IMG/VR virus record: IMGVR_UViG_3300032304_000286
Span: 1-41,816 of that record
Strand: one strand, 5' to 3'
Length of the DNA stretch: 41,816 nucleotides
DNA from: a virus
Shown: positions 24,871 through 32,061 of the stretch, one piece after another
Numbering within the stretch: position 1 is the stretch's first letter
Layout of the letters: each line of letters begins with the position of its first letter
Translations under genes and position numbers: made by a program
Notes under the pieces: generated by a model
The model's input: only the letters and a program-made list of their open reading frames with translations
What the model was told of the DNA's origin: nothing
Database searches by the model: none

Positions 24871-25126
24871 TGCAACTTGTAGAGGAATTGGTTTAGAGTT
24901 TTTCTTTCCTGAAGAGAAAGGTGCGGGTCATGATCCAGAAGAACGCATGGCAAAAAAGTTTTGTATGGAATGCCCAGTGCTAGACAAGTGTGCAGAGTGG
25001 GGGATATTGCATGAGAAGTATGGTGTATGGGGTGGCTTATCGCCACGAGATCGTATGGCAATTAGAAAACAACGCGGCATTACCGTCGATCAGATATTGG
25101 TAAGTGATTATGTCAACACCAAGTAA
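24848..25126 (+). CDS. whiB: WhiB-family transcription regulator
   Basis: A 92-residue complete WhiB-like protein. The four cluster ligands are Cys11, Cys39, Cys42 and Cys48 (ATCRG, then FCMECPVLDKC), followed by the turn GVWGGLS (59-65) and a basic C-terminal segment (RDRMAIRKQRG). WhiB proteins bind a 4Fe-4S cluster and contact the host primary sigma factor region 4, activating or repressing promoters. The family is restricted to Actinobacteria and their phages, which fixes the host phylum. It probably redirects host transcription and lies in the same operon as a phage sigma factor. Confidence 0.93.
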   Translation: MKYPDFTSATCRGIGLEFFFPEEKGAGHDPEERMAKKFCMECPVLDKCAEWGILHEKYGVWGGLSPRDRMAIRKQRGITVDQILVSDYVNTK

Positions 25127-25463
25127 ACGTAAAGGCTCACAGTATGAGCGCGACGTAGCCAAGTGGCTAGTCGCTAATGGTTTTCCCTGTGCTGAGCGAG
25201 CTTATGGTGCAGGTCGCCATGACGATGTTGGCGATATTGATGGCATAGATGGTGTTGTAGTAGAATGTAAGAATGAAAAGAAGATAGATCTCTCTGGGTA
25301 TCTGAAGGAGTTAGATAACGAAATGACTCATGCAGATGCCGAGACTGGAGTGGTGCTAATAAAAAAGCGTGGCACTACAAATGTCTCAGAGTCGTATGCA
25401 GTAATGCCTGCGCAACTCTGGGTCGATCTGCTAAAACAGGCAGGTTACAATGGACATAGATAA
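25110..25463 (+). CDS. Holliday-junction resolvase-like PD-(D/E)XK nuclease
   Basis: A 117-residue protein starting at ATG 25110 and overlapping whiB by 17 bases (a GTG six bases upstream is possible). It has KGSQYERDVAKWL (Glu13), an acidic GDIDGIDG (42-48) and VVECKN (Glu52-x-Lys54). This is the signature order of Hjc-like resolvases and related phage nucleases. It likely resolves branched replication or recombination DNA before packaging. Endonuclease VII at 27899 may be a second resolvase in the same genome. Confidence 0.75.
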   Translation: MSTPSKRKGSQYERDVAKWLVANGFPCAERAYGAGRHDDVGDIDGIDGVVVECKNEKKIDLSGYLKELDNEMTHADAETGVVLIKKRGTTNVSESYAVMPAQLWVDLLKQAGYNGHR

Positions 25464-25501
25464 CAAGGTGACAGTTAGTTATCAGATGAAACGAGGTAAC
25501 T

Positions 25502-25879
25502 ATGCGGTTGATGGTAATGACCGTATTAAGTATGTTGATAGTGATATCAACACCAGCACTAGCGGACTCTCCCGACCTAACGATAGAGAAAAGAATCTCT
25601 ATATTAGAGAAGGAAGAAGCGTTGGAGCTAGCGATAAGCACGGTAACAATAAACAAACGAGAGGCTGCTTGTGCGAAAAAGATCGCATACAAAGAGAGCC
25701 GTTACAACATCGACTCGTACAACAAATCGAGTGGTGCTCGTGGAGTTTGGCAATTACTCTGGGCAAAACCAGATTGGTCCATACTCAAACAGACATCAGA
25801 AGCACACGAGTATGTGCTTCATCGTTACGGAACTTGGTGCAAGGCGTACGAGTTCCATCAAGAAAGGAATTGGTATTAA
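25502..25879 (+). CDS. Secreted lysozyme / transglycosylase-like protein
   Basis: A 125-residue protein with a clear signal peptide (residues 1-22, hydrophobic core MTVLSMLIVIS, cleavage after ALA). A helical segment follows, then a goose-type/SLT-like active region AYKESRYN (Glu65 as general acid) with SSGARGVWQL (76-85). Two Cys (57 and 113) could form a disulfide outside the cell. ACGAGGTAACT precedes the ATG. It is odd for such an enzyme to sit among replication genes rather than the lysis cassette. It may act early on the cell wall. Confidence 0.7.
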   Translation: MRLMVMTVLSMLIVISTPALADSPDLTIEKRISILEKEEALELAISTVTINKREAACAKKIAYKESRYNIDSYNKSSGARGVWQLLWAKPDWSILKQTSEAHEYVLHRYGTWCKAYEFHQERNWY

Positions 25880-26209
25880 ATGAATCAACCTGAATTTCTT
25901 GAAGCAGTCTTTAATCATTATGGATTAACCTTGCCACAAGGGGAGAAGTCTATTCTCTGTCCAGTGCATGATGATTCACGTAAGTCTGCTTCAGTTAATT
26001 CAGAGAAGGGCGTCTGGGTATGTTATGCCTGTCATGGTAGTGGCTCTGGTATACAGATAGTCATGGCTCGTGAGAAGCTAACATACTCAGAGGCTCGTAA
26101 GTGGGCAGAAAAAAATATAGGAACAGAAAAGAGTAAAGATTTTGCCACGCCAATGCGTGGCAGGCGACGAACCAATGGTCGGTGGACACCGCCAAGATTG
26201 CGGAAGTAA
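25880..26209 (+). CDS. Primase zinc-binding domain protein (CHC2-type)
   Basis: A 109-residue protein starting at the base after the previous stop. It carries a CHC2 zinc finger: CPVH (27-30) and CYAC (48-51), with the aromatic and basic residues usual between them, followed by SGSGIQIVMAREKLTYSEA, the standard helix after the finger. It is the template-recognition part of a DnaG-type primase. The Toprim part is separate at 26938. The C-terminal tail is basic. Its stop overlaps the start of an Ntn hydrolase gene (TAATG). Confidence 0.85.
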   Translation: MNQPEFLEAVFNHYGLTLPQGEKSILCPVHDDSRKSASVNSEKGVWVCYACHGSGSGIQIVMAREKLTYSEARKWAEKNIGTEKSKDFATPMRGRRRTNGRWTPPRLRK

Positions 26210-26742
26210 TGACAACTATTATTGGTATACAAAAGAATGATCACTGCATTATTGCAGCCGACTCTCGTACAACTACAGAGAAAGGCAGACCATACTCTCA
26301 TCCTATTATTACAAAGATATCTAAGCGTGGTAGATATTTAATTGCAGGAGCTGGCACGACTATGCCATGCGATACCATTCAACATATTTGGAAACCACCA
26401 GCACTTCCACCTTCAATCAAAGATCAATATCATTTTATGATTACAGATACAGTTCCAAGCATGAGAGAATGTTTGAAGGATAATGGTTGGGTAGCAGACG
26501 AGAAGTCTGAAGACTATGAATTTTTATTTTTAATTGCAGTTAATGGAACTATCTATGAAATAGATGATACTTTTTCTGTATTCTTACGTGACGATGGGGT
26601 ATATGGGATAGGTTCAGGATCTTCTTATGCAGTTGGCGCGATTCAACAAGGCGCATCATGGCGCAAGGCGTTGCAAATAGCAGCAAAGAATGATGTGTAT
26701 ACTGCACCTCCATTCATAATGCATAGGCAGGAGAGAAAGTAA
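26209..26742 (+). CDS. HslV / proteasome beta-like Ntn hydrolase
   Basis: A 177-residue protein from ATG 26209, in TAATG overlap with the primase finger gene. After Met removal it begins TTIIGIQKNDHCIIAADSRT, aligning directly with HslV and proteasome beta chains: Thr1 nucleophile, Asp17 in AADS, and a Lys near 33-35 in ITKISKRG. GIGSGSSYAVGAI later matches the serine-glycine loop of the family. Such enzymes are self-compartmentalised proteases. No ATPase partner is encoded here. It may assemble alone, combine with host proteasome parts, or act as another type of hydrolase. It is embedded inside a split primase. Confidence 0.8.
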   Translation: MTTIIGIQKNDHCIIAADSRTTTEKGRPYSHPIITKISKRGRYLIAGAGTTMPCDTIQHIWKPPALPPSIKDQYHFMITDTVPSMRECLKDNGWVADEKSEDYEFLFLIAVNGTIYEIDDTFSVFLRDDGVYGIGSGSSYAVGAIQQGASWRKALQIAAKNDVYTAPPFIMHRQERK

Positions 26743-26948
26743 TGAGAAGACTTAGTTTATATGCAGGGTTTAATCGAATTTATTGTTGGGGTTTTGGTCT
26801 CCAGTACCACACAATGACATCTGTCTATGAGGATTTAGATTCACTTGATCTAATTGAATATGTAGATGCAAGAGTTTTAAGATTAGATTTAATATTTGTT
26901 TATATTAACTTTACTTTATGGGCGAAGCAGGAGTGGGATGAGAACTAA
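26742..26948 (+). CDS. Small hydrophobic hypothetical protein
   Basis: A 68-residue protein between the Ntn hydrolase and the primase Toprim gene, overlapping both (1 and 11 bases). It is rich in Tyr, Leu, Phe and Trp, and contains no clear membrane helix but a hydrophobic C-terminal stretch (about 46-62, with LDLIFVYINFTLW). Function unknown. Tight overlap indicates coupled translation. Confidence 0.6.
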   Translation: MRRLSLYAGFNRIYCWGFGLQYHTMTSVYEDLDSLDLIEYVDARVLRLDLIFVYINFTLWAKQEWDEN

Positions 26949-27582
26949 TCCAAAGCTAATTGAACTATGGACTAGAGCAGCAAAGCAATACCACGAAAGC
27001 CTTGCTGGTTCACCAGCAGAGGCTTATCTAAAAGAGCGTGGGATTCTTGATGGTGCTAGTCGGTTCATGCTTGGATACGTAGCAGAGGTAGCACCTGGTC
27101 ATGAGGATAGATTAAAGAACCACCTGTCTATCCCATATATAACTGAGGCTGGTGTAGTTGGATTCAAGTTCCGTCGTATAGATGGTGGCGATCCTAAGTA
27201 CATGATACCTACTGGTCAGAAGCACCACCTATATAATGTTGATGCAATACTTAACGCCATTAACAAAGTGTTAATAGTAGAAGGAGAAATAGATGCAATC
27301 AGTGCAACACTTGTTGGTCATCCTGCTGTCGCTGTTGCAGGAGTTAACGCTTGGAAGCCTCACTTTGCTCGTTGCTTTGATGGGATAGGTACGGTAGTAA
27401 TCTGTACCGATAACGATGCCAAAGAGGATGGCTCAAATCCTGGGCAGGAACTGGCTAGGAGATTACAAGATGCAATTCCTCAAGCTGTCCGCGTGTCGCT
27501 ACCGCCTGACAGTGATGTTAATAGTATAATCTGTACACAAGGAGCACAAGCATTGACTGACTTAGTCAATGCGATCAACTAG
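26938..27582 (+). CDS. Primase Toprim-domain protein
   Basis: A 214-residue protein from ATG 26938 (GGAG upstream). It contains a Toprim domain: KVLIVEGEIDAISA with EGE (115-117), and VVICTDNDA with DND (158-160), then GQELARRL. The first 100 residues resemble the catalytic-core N-terminal region of phage primases. With the CHC2 gene upstream it would supply a complete primase in two chains. Primases split across two ORFs are known in actinophages; the intervening Ntn hydrolase is unusual. Confidence 0.85.
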   Translation: MRTNPKLIELWTRAAKQYHESLAGSPAEAYLKERGILDGASRFMLGYVAEVAPGHEDRLKNHLSIPYITEAGVVGFKFRRIDGGDPKYMIPTGQKHHLYNVDAILNAINKVLIVEGEIDAISATLVGHPAVAVAGVNAWKPHFARCFDGIGTVVICTDNDAKEDGSNPGQELARRLQDAIPQAVRVSLPPDSDVNSIICTQGAQALTDLVNAIN

Positions 27583-27594
27583 AAAGGTGCTCCG

Positions 27595-27918
27595 TTGGCG
27601 ACTGAAAAATCCGACCAGCTAATCCTCGAGTTCGAAGAGGATGCTCAGAAAATATATGATGAGTTGCTGGCTATTCTTGTAAAGAAACAAATTGATTATG
27701 GTCCATTCAATATCTGGAATGCACCTGGCGGTGCAACCAATGGGTTAATGGTTCGTATGTCAGACAAACTTGAGCGATTAAAGAATCTGATATATAAGAA
27801 TGTTAAACCTAATAACGAATCGTTAGAAGATTCGTTTGTTGATATTGCAAACTACGCAATCATTGCATTGATGGTGCAGCGTGGAGTATGGGCTAAGCAT
27901 GCCAAGAAATCGGAATAA
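27595..27918 (+). CDS. Nmad1/DUF1599-like protein
   Basis: A 107-residue protein with a TTG start. It has the family pattern KKQIDYGPFNIW, GLMVRMSDKLERLKNLIYK and ESLEDSFVDIANYAIIALM, matching the DUF1599 family also called nucleotide-modification-associated domain 1. Members are found beside phage DNA-base modification genes, but their biochemical role is not settled. The C-terminus overlaps the endonuclease VII start by 20 bases. Confidence 0.75.
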   Translation: MATEKSDQLILEFEEDAQKIYDELLAILVKKQIDYGPFNIWNAPGGATNGLMVRMSDKLERLKNLIYKNVKPNNESLEDSFVDIANYAIIALMVQRGVWAKHAKKSE

Positions 27919-28186
27919 GACTTACGAAGAACAACGGATCTCACGCATCCGAATGTATGGGATAAGCGTTGATGATTATAATCGTATGCTTGAAGAACAA
28001 AACCATGGGTGTTATATCTGTGGAAAGTCAACTGCGAATCGCGCTCTTGATATTGATCATGATCACAAGACTGGAAAAGTACGAGGTCTCTTGTGTTCGG
28101 TTCACAATAGAGTGCTAGGTTTATTTGATGATGACCCTGAGTTACTACTAGCAGCACACACTTATCTAACCAAAGATCATGGTTAA
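27899..28186 (+). CDS. Recombination endonuclease VII-like nuclease
   Basis: A 95-residue protein starting at ATG 27899. It has the endonuclease VII/HNH-type core: CYICGK (38-43), LDIDHDHKTGKVRGLLC (50-66, catalytic DHDH) and VHNRVLG. In T4 this family resolves Holliday junctions and branched DNA before packaging. The domain occupies nearly the whole chain, so it is a minimal version. It may also be a free-standing homing-type nuclease, though no intron or split target is obvious at this exact site. Confidence 0.88.
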   Translation: MPRNRNKTYEEQRISRIRMYGISVDDYNRMLEEQNHGCYICGKSTANRALDIDHDHKTGKVRGLLCSVHNRVLGLFDDDPELLLAAHTYLTKDHG

Positions 28187-28817
28187 TCTAGATCGAAGTC
28201 ATCCTATATGGGATGAGGTTAATGAGATCACAACATCTTTAGCTTGGCATTTATCCAAGCGTTACCATAGATTCGTGGAACTAGATGACATACGCCAAGC
28301 CATGAACGAGTATGCATGGAAGCGTAAAGATAAAGTGGCTGAGTATTTAATTCGTGAAGATCCAATTGAAATCAAGCAAGGATACAAAGCATTCAGTACA
28401 TTCATGCGTAGAGCGGGCGAGCGATACGCTCGCAAAGAGAAAGCTCGCACACTTGGTTATGAACTTGGCGATGAATACTTCTATCGTTTAGATCTAATTG
28501 AGAATCTAATCAAGGTTGCTGGCACTAATGAATCCTATCTGGCTAATCAAGTATTTGATCCAGACATTCATGGAGTTAAAGTTAAGAGACTTGCTAATGA
28601 AGGCAACAACTTAGCAGCAATGATTGCTGATGTAGATAAGGCAATGAAGAAACTAGATCCAAGAATGCAAGGCATCCTGACATCTAGATTTGTAAACGAC
28701 ATGCCACTTGCGGACATAGCCGAGGCTTGGGACATCTCACCTCAGCGTGTGGAACAACTGGTTGCAAAGGGAGTAAAAGAAATAGCAGACAAACTCGGAG
28801 GGATTACACCTTACTAA
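28179..28817 (+). CDS. Phage sigma-factor-like protein
   Basis: A 212-residue protein. The N-terminal half has a region-2-like element (HRFVELDDIRQAMNEYAW, about 32-49). The C-terminal part (about 160-205) has a region-4-like helix-turn-helix: LDPRMQGILTSRFVNDMPLA then DIAEAWDISPQRVEQL. Sigma-like proteins of this form occur in many actinophages and probably direct the host polymerase to phage promoters. With WhiB in the same operon it suggests a two-part transcription takeover. It overlaps endonuclease VII by 8 bases. Confidence 0.75.
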   Translation: MVNLDRSHPIWDEVNEITTSLAWHLSKRYHRFVELDDIRQAMNEYAWKRKDKVAEYLIREDPIEIKQGYKAFSTFMRRAGERYARKEKARTLGYELGDEYFYRLDLIENLIKVAGTNESYLANQVFDPDIHGVKVKRLANEGNNLAAMIADVDKAMKKLDPRMQGILTSRFVNDMPLADIAEAWDISPQRVEQLVAKGVKEIADKLGGITPY

Positions 28818-28990
28818 TGCCAACATTTGATTTCAAATGCAACAATTGTGATTCAGTTGTTGAATTGATTGTTACTGACGATCCGTTTCCCAAGTGTGAG
28901 AAATGTGATGTCACATTGAATAAAGTATTTACACCACCTGCCATTCATTTCAAAGGTGGAGGATGGGGTGGTGACCATGTCAAAAGCTAA
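28817..28990 (+). CDS. FmdB-type zinc-ribbon protein
   Basis: A 57-residue protein starting at ATG 28817, overlapping the sigma stop by one base. It shows the typical FmdB/zinc-ribbon-8 start MPTFDFKCNNC with CxxC at 8-11 and CEKC at 27-30, a Phe/Pro-rich middle and a C-terminal FKGGGWGG. FmdB proteins are small presumed regulators; the phage copies have no defined function. Confidence 0.85.
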   Translation: MPTFDFKCNNCDSVVELIVTDDPFPKCEKCDVTLNKVFTPPAIHFKGGGWGGDHVKS

Positions 28991-29699
28991 AGACAGAATC
29001 ATGATTACTTGGTGTGACAATGGAACTACTGATGGAAAGTTTACGCAAGGATTGGTATACACAATTCTAACCAGCAACTTGCCCATTGTGTCAGCTCAAC
29101 GTGTGCAAGGTAATCAAATAGGTAGGCAAAGACAAACTGCATTTGATACATGGCATAAGCAAACAGATATTGAATGGATCTTATGGGTAGATTCAGACAT
29201 CGTTCTTACGAACGATGCTGTCGATAAACTCTGGGCAATGGCTGATGCTAAGGATAGACCAGCAGTTACTGGCACATACTTTATATCTAAACAAAACGAG
29301 CAGGCACTAATGGAACCATACCCTGCACTGTTCATAGCGCATGAGACTGACAAGTATTCAATGTCATATGTTCATCCGCTTGAATCAAACGCCATGGTCA
29401 AGGTTGATTACGCTGGCTATGGATTCTTTCTTATGCATAGATCTGCAGCAGATAAGATGCGTAAGATTCATGGTGATAGACCTTTATTCATGGAGACATC
29501 TACTGGTGAGGACCAACAGTTTATATCGGAAGACATACAGTTCTTCATGTTAATGAAGGAAGCTGGCATCCCACTCTATGCTCACACTGGAGCAACAGTT
29601 CAGCATATGAAACGATTTGCTTTTGATGAATCTTTTTATAAATTATATTGGGTAACTAACATGGCTGCGCACGAGAAAGAAAAAAAGGCGGAGGCATAA
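28977..29699 (+). CDS. GT-A-type glycosyltransferase
   Basis: A 240-residue protein from ATG 28977 (a GTG 21 bases upstream is an alternative). It has an N-terminal nucleotide-sugar binding part and the DxD motif in ILWVDSDIV (Asp72, Asp74), followed by a helical acceptor region. It matches the GT-A/GT2-like pattern. It is the last gene of the plus-strand replication block. The substrate is unknown; phage DNA, virion proteins or host surface glycans are options. Confidence 0.7.
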   Translation: MSKAKDRIMITWCDNGTTDGKFTQGLVYTILTSNLPIVSAQRVQGNQIGRQRQTAFDTWHKQTDIEWILWVDSDIVLTNDAVDKLWAMADAKDRPAVTGTYFISKQNEQALMEPYPALFIAHETDKYSMSYVHPLESNAMVKVDYAGYGFFLMHRSAADKMRKIHGDRPLFMETSTGEDQQFISEDIQFFMLMKEAGIPLYAHTGATVQHMKRFAFDESFYKLYWVTNMAAHEKEKKAEA

Positions 29700-29722
29700 G
29701 CCCCCGCCCCTTTCTTATTTCT
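29681..29722. terminator. Bidirectional terminator between convergent operons
   Basis: GGCGGAGGC (29687-29695) and GCCCCCGCC (29700-29708) pair with one mismatch around ATAA. On the plus strand CCCTTTCTTATTTCTT follows; on the minus strand a run of T (TTTTTTTCTTTC) follows. It overlaps the end of the glycosyltransferase gene and separates the two convergent blocks. Confidence 0.88.
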
Positions 29723-29882
29723 TGGATACGTTGGAGTAGAACTCTCTACTCTTTGCGTCTAGATTCTTTAGCGTCTGATACATCTCGGTTTGTCCTCGAT
29801 CATAACCGTATCGATTACCAACCCAGTATGCAGTTGCACCTGCAAGTAATTGCATTAGCAAAGTGAATCCATTGTAAAACAT
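29715..29882 (-). CDS. Small single-pass membrane protein
   Basis: A 55-residue protein with one N-terminal hydrophobic segment (about 5-21, with FTLLMQLLAGATAYWVG), then a polar basic/acidic tail. Its start overlaps the preceding stop (TAATG). It is the last gene of the minus-strand operon, right before the bidirectional terminator. No family recognised. It could be an early membrane protein affecting host envelope or superinfection. Confidence 0.65.
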   Translation of the reverse strand: MFYNGFTLLMQLLAGATAYWVGNRYGYDRGQTEMYQTLKNLDAKSREFYSNVSKK

Positions 29883-30199
29883 TAGAGTGCTCCTATTCTT
29901 TTGAGTAGGTCGTCTGGATTTTCCAGACGAACGATTGCACCTTTGCCACCTGTATCAGGTGATGAAAGATTGGGGAAGAACTTCTCCGCTTGTAAGCGGG
30001 TACTGAAGTCACCCCATGCTTGAACTGGAACCCAGTCTGCTAACTTTGCTACAACAATAAACGACTCTCGCTTCAGCCTAGACTTATCTAGTGCCTCAAT
30101 GATTTCAATCGCCAATGCTGCAGCATCTTCGGAGTTCTCAGCGTCTGGATCTAGTAGCTTCGCTACTAGTTTTATTTCTGTTGGTCTTGGCTTAGCCAT
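29882..30199 (-). CDS. Hypothetical acidic early protein
   Basis: A 105-residue protein with acidic N-terminal helices (about 15-40) and a middle part KRESFIVVAKLADWVPVQAW that looks beta/helix mixed. No family identified, though the composition is typical of actinophage early proteins. Start overlaps the previous stop (TGATG) and stop overlaps the next start, so it is coupled in the operon. Confidence 0.7.
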   Translation of the reverse strand: MAKPRPTEIKLVAKLLDPDAENSEDAAALAIEIIEALDKSRLKRESFIVVAKLADWVPVQAWGDFSTRLQAEKFFPNLSSPDTGGKGAIVRLENPDDLLKRIGAL

Positions 30200-30330
30200 C
30201 AGTAGTTCTTAATACATTGCACATAGTTCTGGTGATGAACCAGTGCCTCTTGTGCTTCGCGTTCTGTCCTGCGTTCTATCTCTGCATTGCAGTAAGAGCA
30301 GATCAGTATGACGCTACTTAGATATATCAT
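30199..30330 (-). CDS. Tiny zinc-finger-like protein
   Basis: A 43-residue ORF, preceded by AAGGGG, whose stop overlaps the next start. It has ICSYCNAEIERRTEREAQEA and then HHQNYVQC, giving Cys-x2-Cys with His and Cys that could bind one zinc ion. Very small zinc fingers of this layout are recurrent in actinophages. A nucleic-acid or protein-binding regulator is a guess. Confidence 0.65.
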   Translation of the reverse strand: MIYLSSVILICSYCNAEIERRTEREAQEALVHHQNYVQCIKNY

Positions 30331-30332
30331 GT

Positions 30333-30554
30333 TTACCCCTTTGCTATGTGTTCTTTAGTGATGATGTCACAATCATTACCTTGTTTTTCAAAGTAAAACA
30401 AGTGAGCACCAGCCATGAACAAGACCTCTTGTTCTGTATCGCCACTGCCCATGGTGTCATGATACGGACAGTACCATGACCACCCAGCGAGTTGTTTAAC
30501 CTGCAGACTAGGTGGTCTAGTCTGCAGGATATCTTTACTTACTAACTTACCCAT
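30333..30554 (-). CDS. Hypothetical early protein
   Basis: A 73-residue protein with an aromatic/Cys-containing middle (AGWSWYCPYHDTMGSGDTEQ) and an acidic/His-rich C-terminus. No domain recognised. The start overlaps the end of the upstream gene by 8 bases, consistent with coupling. Function unknown. Confidence 0.7.
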   Translation of the reverse strand: MGKLVSKDILQTRPPSLQVKQLAGWSWYCPYHDTMGSGDTEQEVLFMAGAHLFYFEKQGNDCDIITKEHIAKG

Positions 30555-30780
30555 TCGGTATCTCCTCTGGAGCCAAGGCTACAATATCAACCATTGCTTC
30601 CTCTGCTTCTTGATGTATGTCTGACTCTATAAGTTCGGGCTGGTCTTTCTCACCTGCATAAATATGCAGGTAATCCAGTGCCTTGATTATGTAGTTAGCA
30701 ACACGAATGGATATGTTCGGTTGTGTGTAAGGCGTTGGATTATCCAACGCCTCCACATATTTCTTTAACGGATTATCCAC
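30547..30780 (-). CDS. Hypothetical acidic early protein
   Basis: A 77-residue acidic protein with a helical middle (IRVANYIIKALDYLHIYAGE, about 26-45) and an acidic helical C-terminus. The start overlaps the upstream TIGR03299-like gene stop by one base. It may work with that neighbour; no family is recognised. Confidence 0.7.
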   Translation of the reverse strand: MDNPLKKYVEALDNPTPYTQPNISIRVANYIIKALDYLHIYAGEKDQPELIESDIHQEAEEAMVDIVALAPEEIPNG

Positions 30781-31760
30781 TAGATTCCTTTCGTTAGTAG
30801 TGCAAGAGCTTTGCTCTTGATGCGGTCAGCAGAACCAGTGATGATGCGCTCGGCTCTTACCTCATCCGTCTTGTGACTGTAGTGGTCTGCGTATTCCACG
30901 ACTGCTTGGAATGCACCGAACCTAGTGCCTCGTAGTTCTTCCTGAGTACCAGTCTCACCACGATAGATTGCACTAGCAGTAGCACGAGCCACCGTTGCTG
31001 TGTTGAACTGACGCTTCTGTCCAGCACTAAGCATTGCATATGGTGTCTGCTCGATGATGGTTGGTAGATCCCACATCTTCTTGAAGATGGCATCCACCTC
31101 TGCATCAGTTAACTTCTCATCGATAAGTTTGTTACCGATAAGTTCGTAGGATTTGATGCCTTCGTAAGTAACTGGGATGATGCGTTTGATATCTTCGATA
31201 CGGAACTCAGCATTGGTTGTGTGCTTGAGTGTGTATGTACCAGCCTTAGCAAAGATGCCAGCGATCTGATTGGTACAACGTAAGCGTTGGATTGATGGTG
31301 ATATTTGTAGTGCAGTTGAACCATCATGGGAAGTTCTTGCTACTAAGTAGCAAGCATGTGGATCATTGGCTATCTTAACTTCGTTAGGTAGCTCGAGCAC
31401 CATGTATACCTGCGCTCCACCTTTAACCTCACCAGCGAATGCATATCTTGCATCGCCTGAATCAACCAGTGCATCTAGACCTGAGAACATCTCATCATTC
31501 TGGAACACCTTGTATCTACCACCGACAGTGCCAAGCACTGACTGCGTATTGTCCTTATTGGTACGGACAGTTGCGAATGTTGATGGTACTTCGAGGGTAT
31601 TAACACCATCATTCGATACGGCTAACGCTTGTACGTCAGCCAGTTGCACATGCCAGTCGAGACCAGCCTGTTGTGCTGCATCACGTGCAGATGTAGCGGT
31701 GACTGCCTCACCAATAATGCTATAAGCATTACGGCGAGAGCGGATTGTTTGTTGTGTCAT
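30780..31760 (-). CDS. DUF932 / TIGR03299-like phage-plasmid protein
   Basis: A 326-residue protein, the largest in the minus-strand block. Its layout fits the DUF932 family member LGT_TIGR03299, widespread on phages and plasmids: an N-terminal region, VLGTVGGRYKVFQNDEMF (about 75-92), SHDGSTALQISPSIQRLRC (about 144-162), and a C-terminal TRFGAFQAVVEYADHYS segment. The molecular role is not known. AATAGGAGAAACAC precedes the ATG. A short 37-base gap separates it from the next upstream gene. Confidence 0.85.
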   Translation of the reverse strand: MTQQTIRSRRNAYSIIGEAVTATSARDAAQQAGLDWHVQLADVQALAVSNDGVNTLEVPSTFATVRTNKDNTQSVLGTVGGRYKVFQNDEMFSGLDALVDSGDARYAFAGEVKGGAQVYMVLELPNEVKIANDPHACYLVARTSHDGSTALQISPSIQRLRCTNQIAGIFAKAGTYTLKHTTNAEFRIEDIKRIIPVTYEGIKSYELIGNKLIDEKLTDAEVDAIFKKMWDLPTIIEQTPYAMLSAGQKRQFNTATVARATASAIYRGETGTQEELRGTRFGAFQAVVEYADHYSHKTDEVRAERIITGSADRIKSKALALLTKGI

Positions 31761-31797
31761 GTGTTTCTCCTATTCGTTTGGTTGTGGGATTATTATC

Positions 31798-32061
31798 TCA
31801 TATACGGTTGTTGAAATCAACAACTGCATCTGAGAGTCGGTCAAAGTAATGACCATTCTGGGTGATGATGTCACCCCCAGCTGAGCGTCGGGCAGTCCAT
31901 GTTACATATGGGTCTGCCTTCCGTTCGTATGGCTCTGGCACTTGCTTATCCATTAGCCATAGGCAAAGCACTACGAATCCGTCTGGATCCCATGCCTGCT
32001 TGTAGTCAATGATGAGTGCGCCATTGGCGCACACATCACCTCTGCGTACTGATGAACTCAT
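31798..32061 (-). CDS. Hypothetical early protein
   Basis: An 87-residue protein rich in Trp, Asp and Arg, with a compact beta-like middle (ADPYVTWTARRSAGGDIITQ) and an acidic C-terminal end. It overlaps the upstream gene by four bases (ATGA). No family recognised; typical of small early actinophage proteins. Confidence 0.7.
   Translation of the reverse strand: MSSSVRRGDVCANGALIIDYKQAWDPDGFVVLCLWLMDKQVPEPYERKADPYVTWTARRSAGGDIITQNGHYFDRLSDAVVDFNNRI

Noticed and set aside
25450-25893. A 147-codon plus-strand ORF overlapping the lysozyme-like gene
   Set aside because: It has no domain features, and the 25502 frame has a signal peptide, a lysozyme motif, a ribosome site and a stop that abuts the next start.
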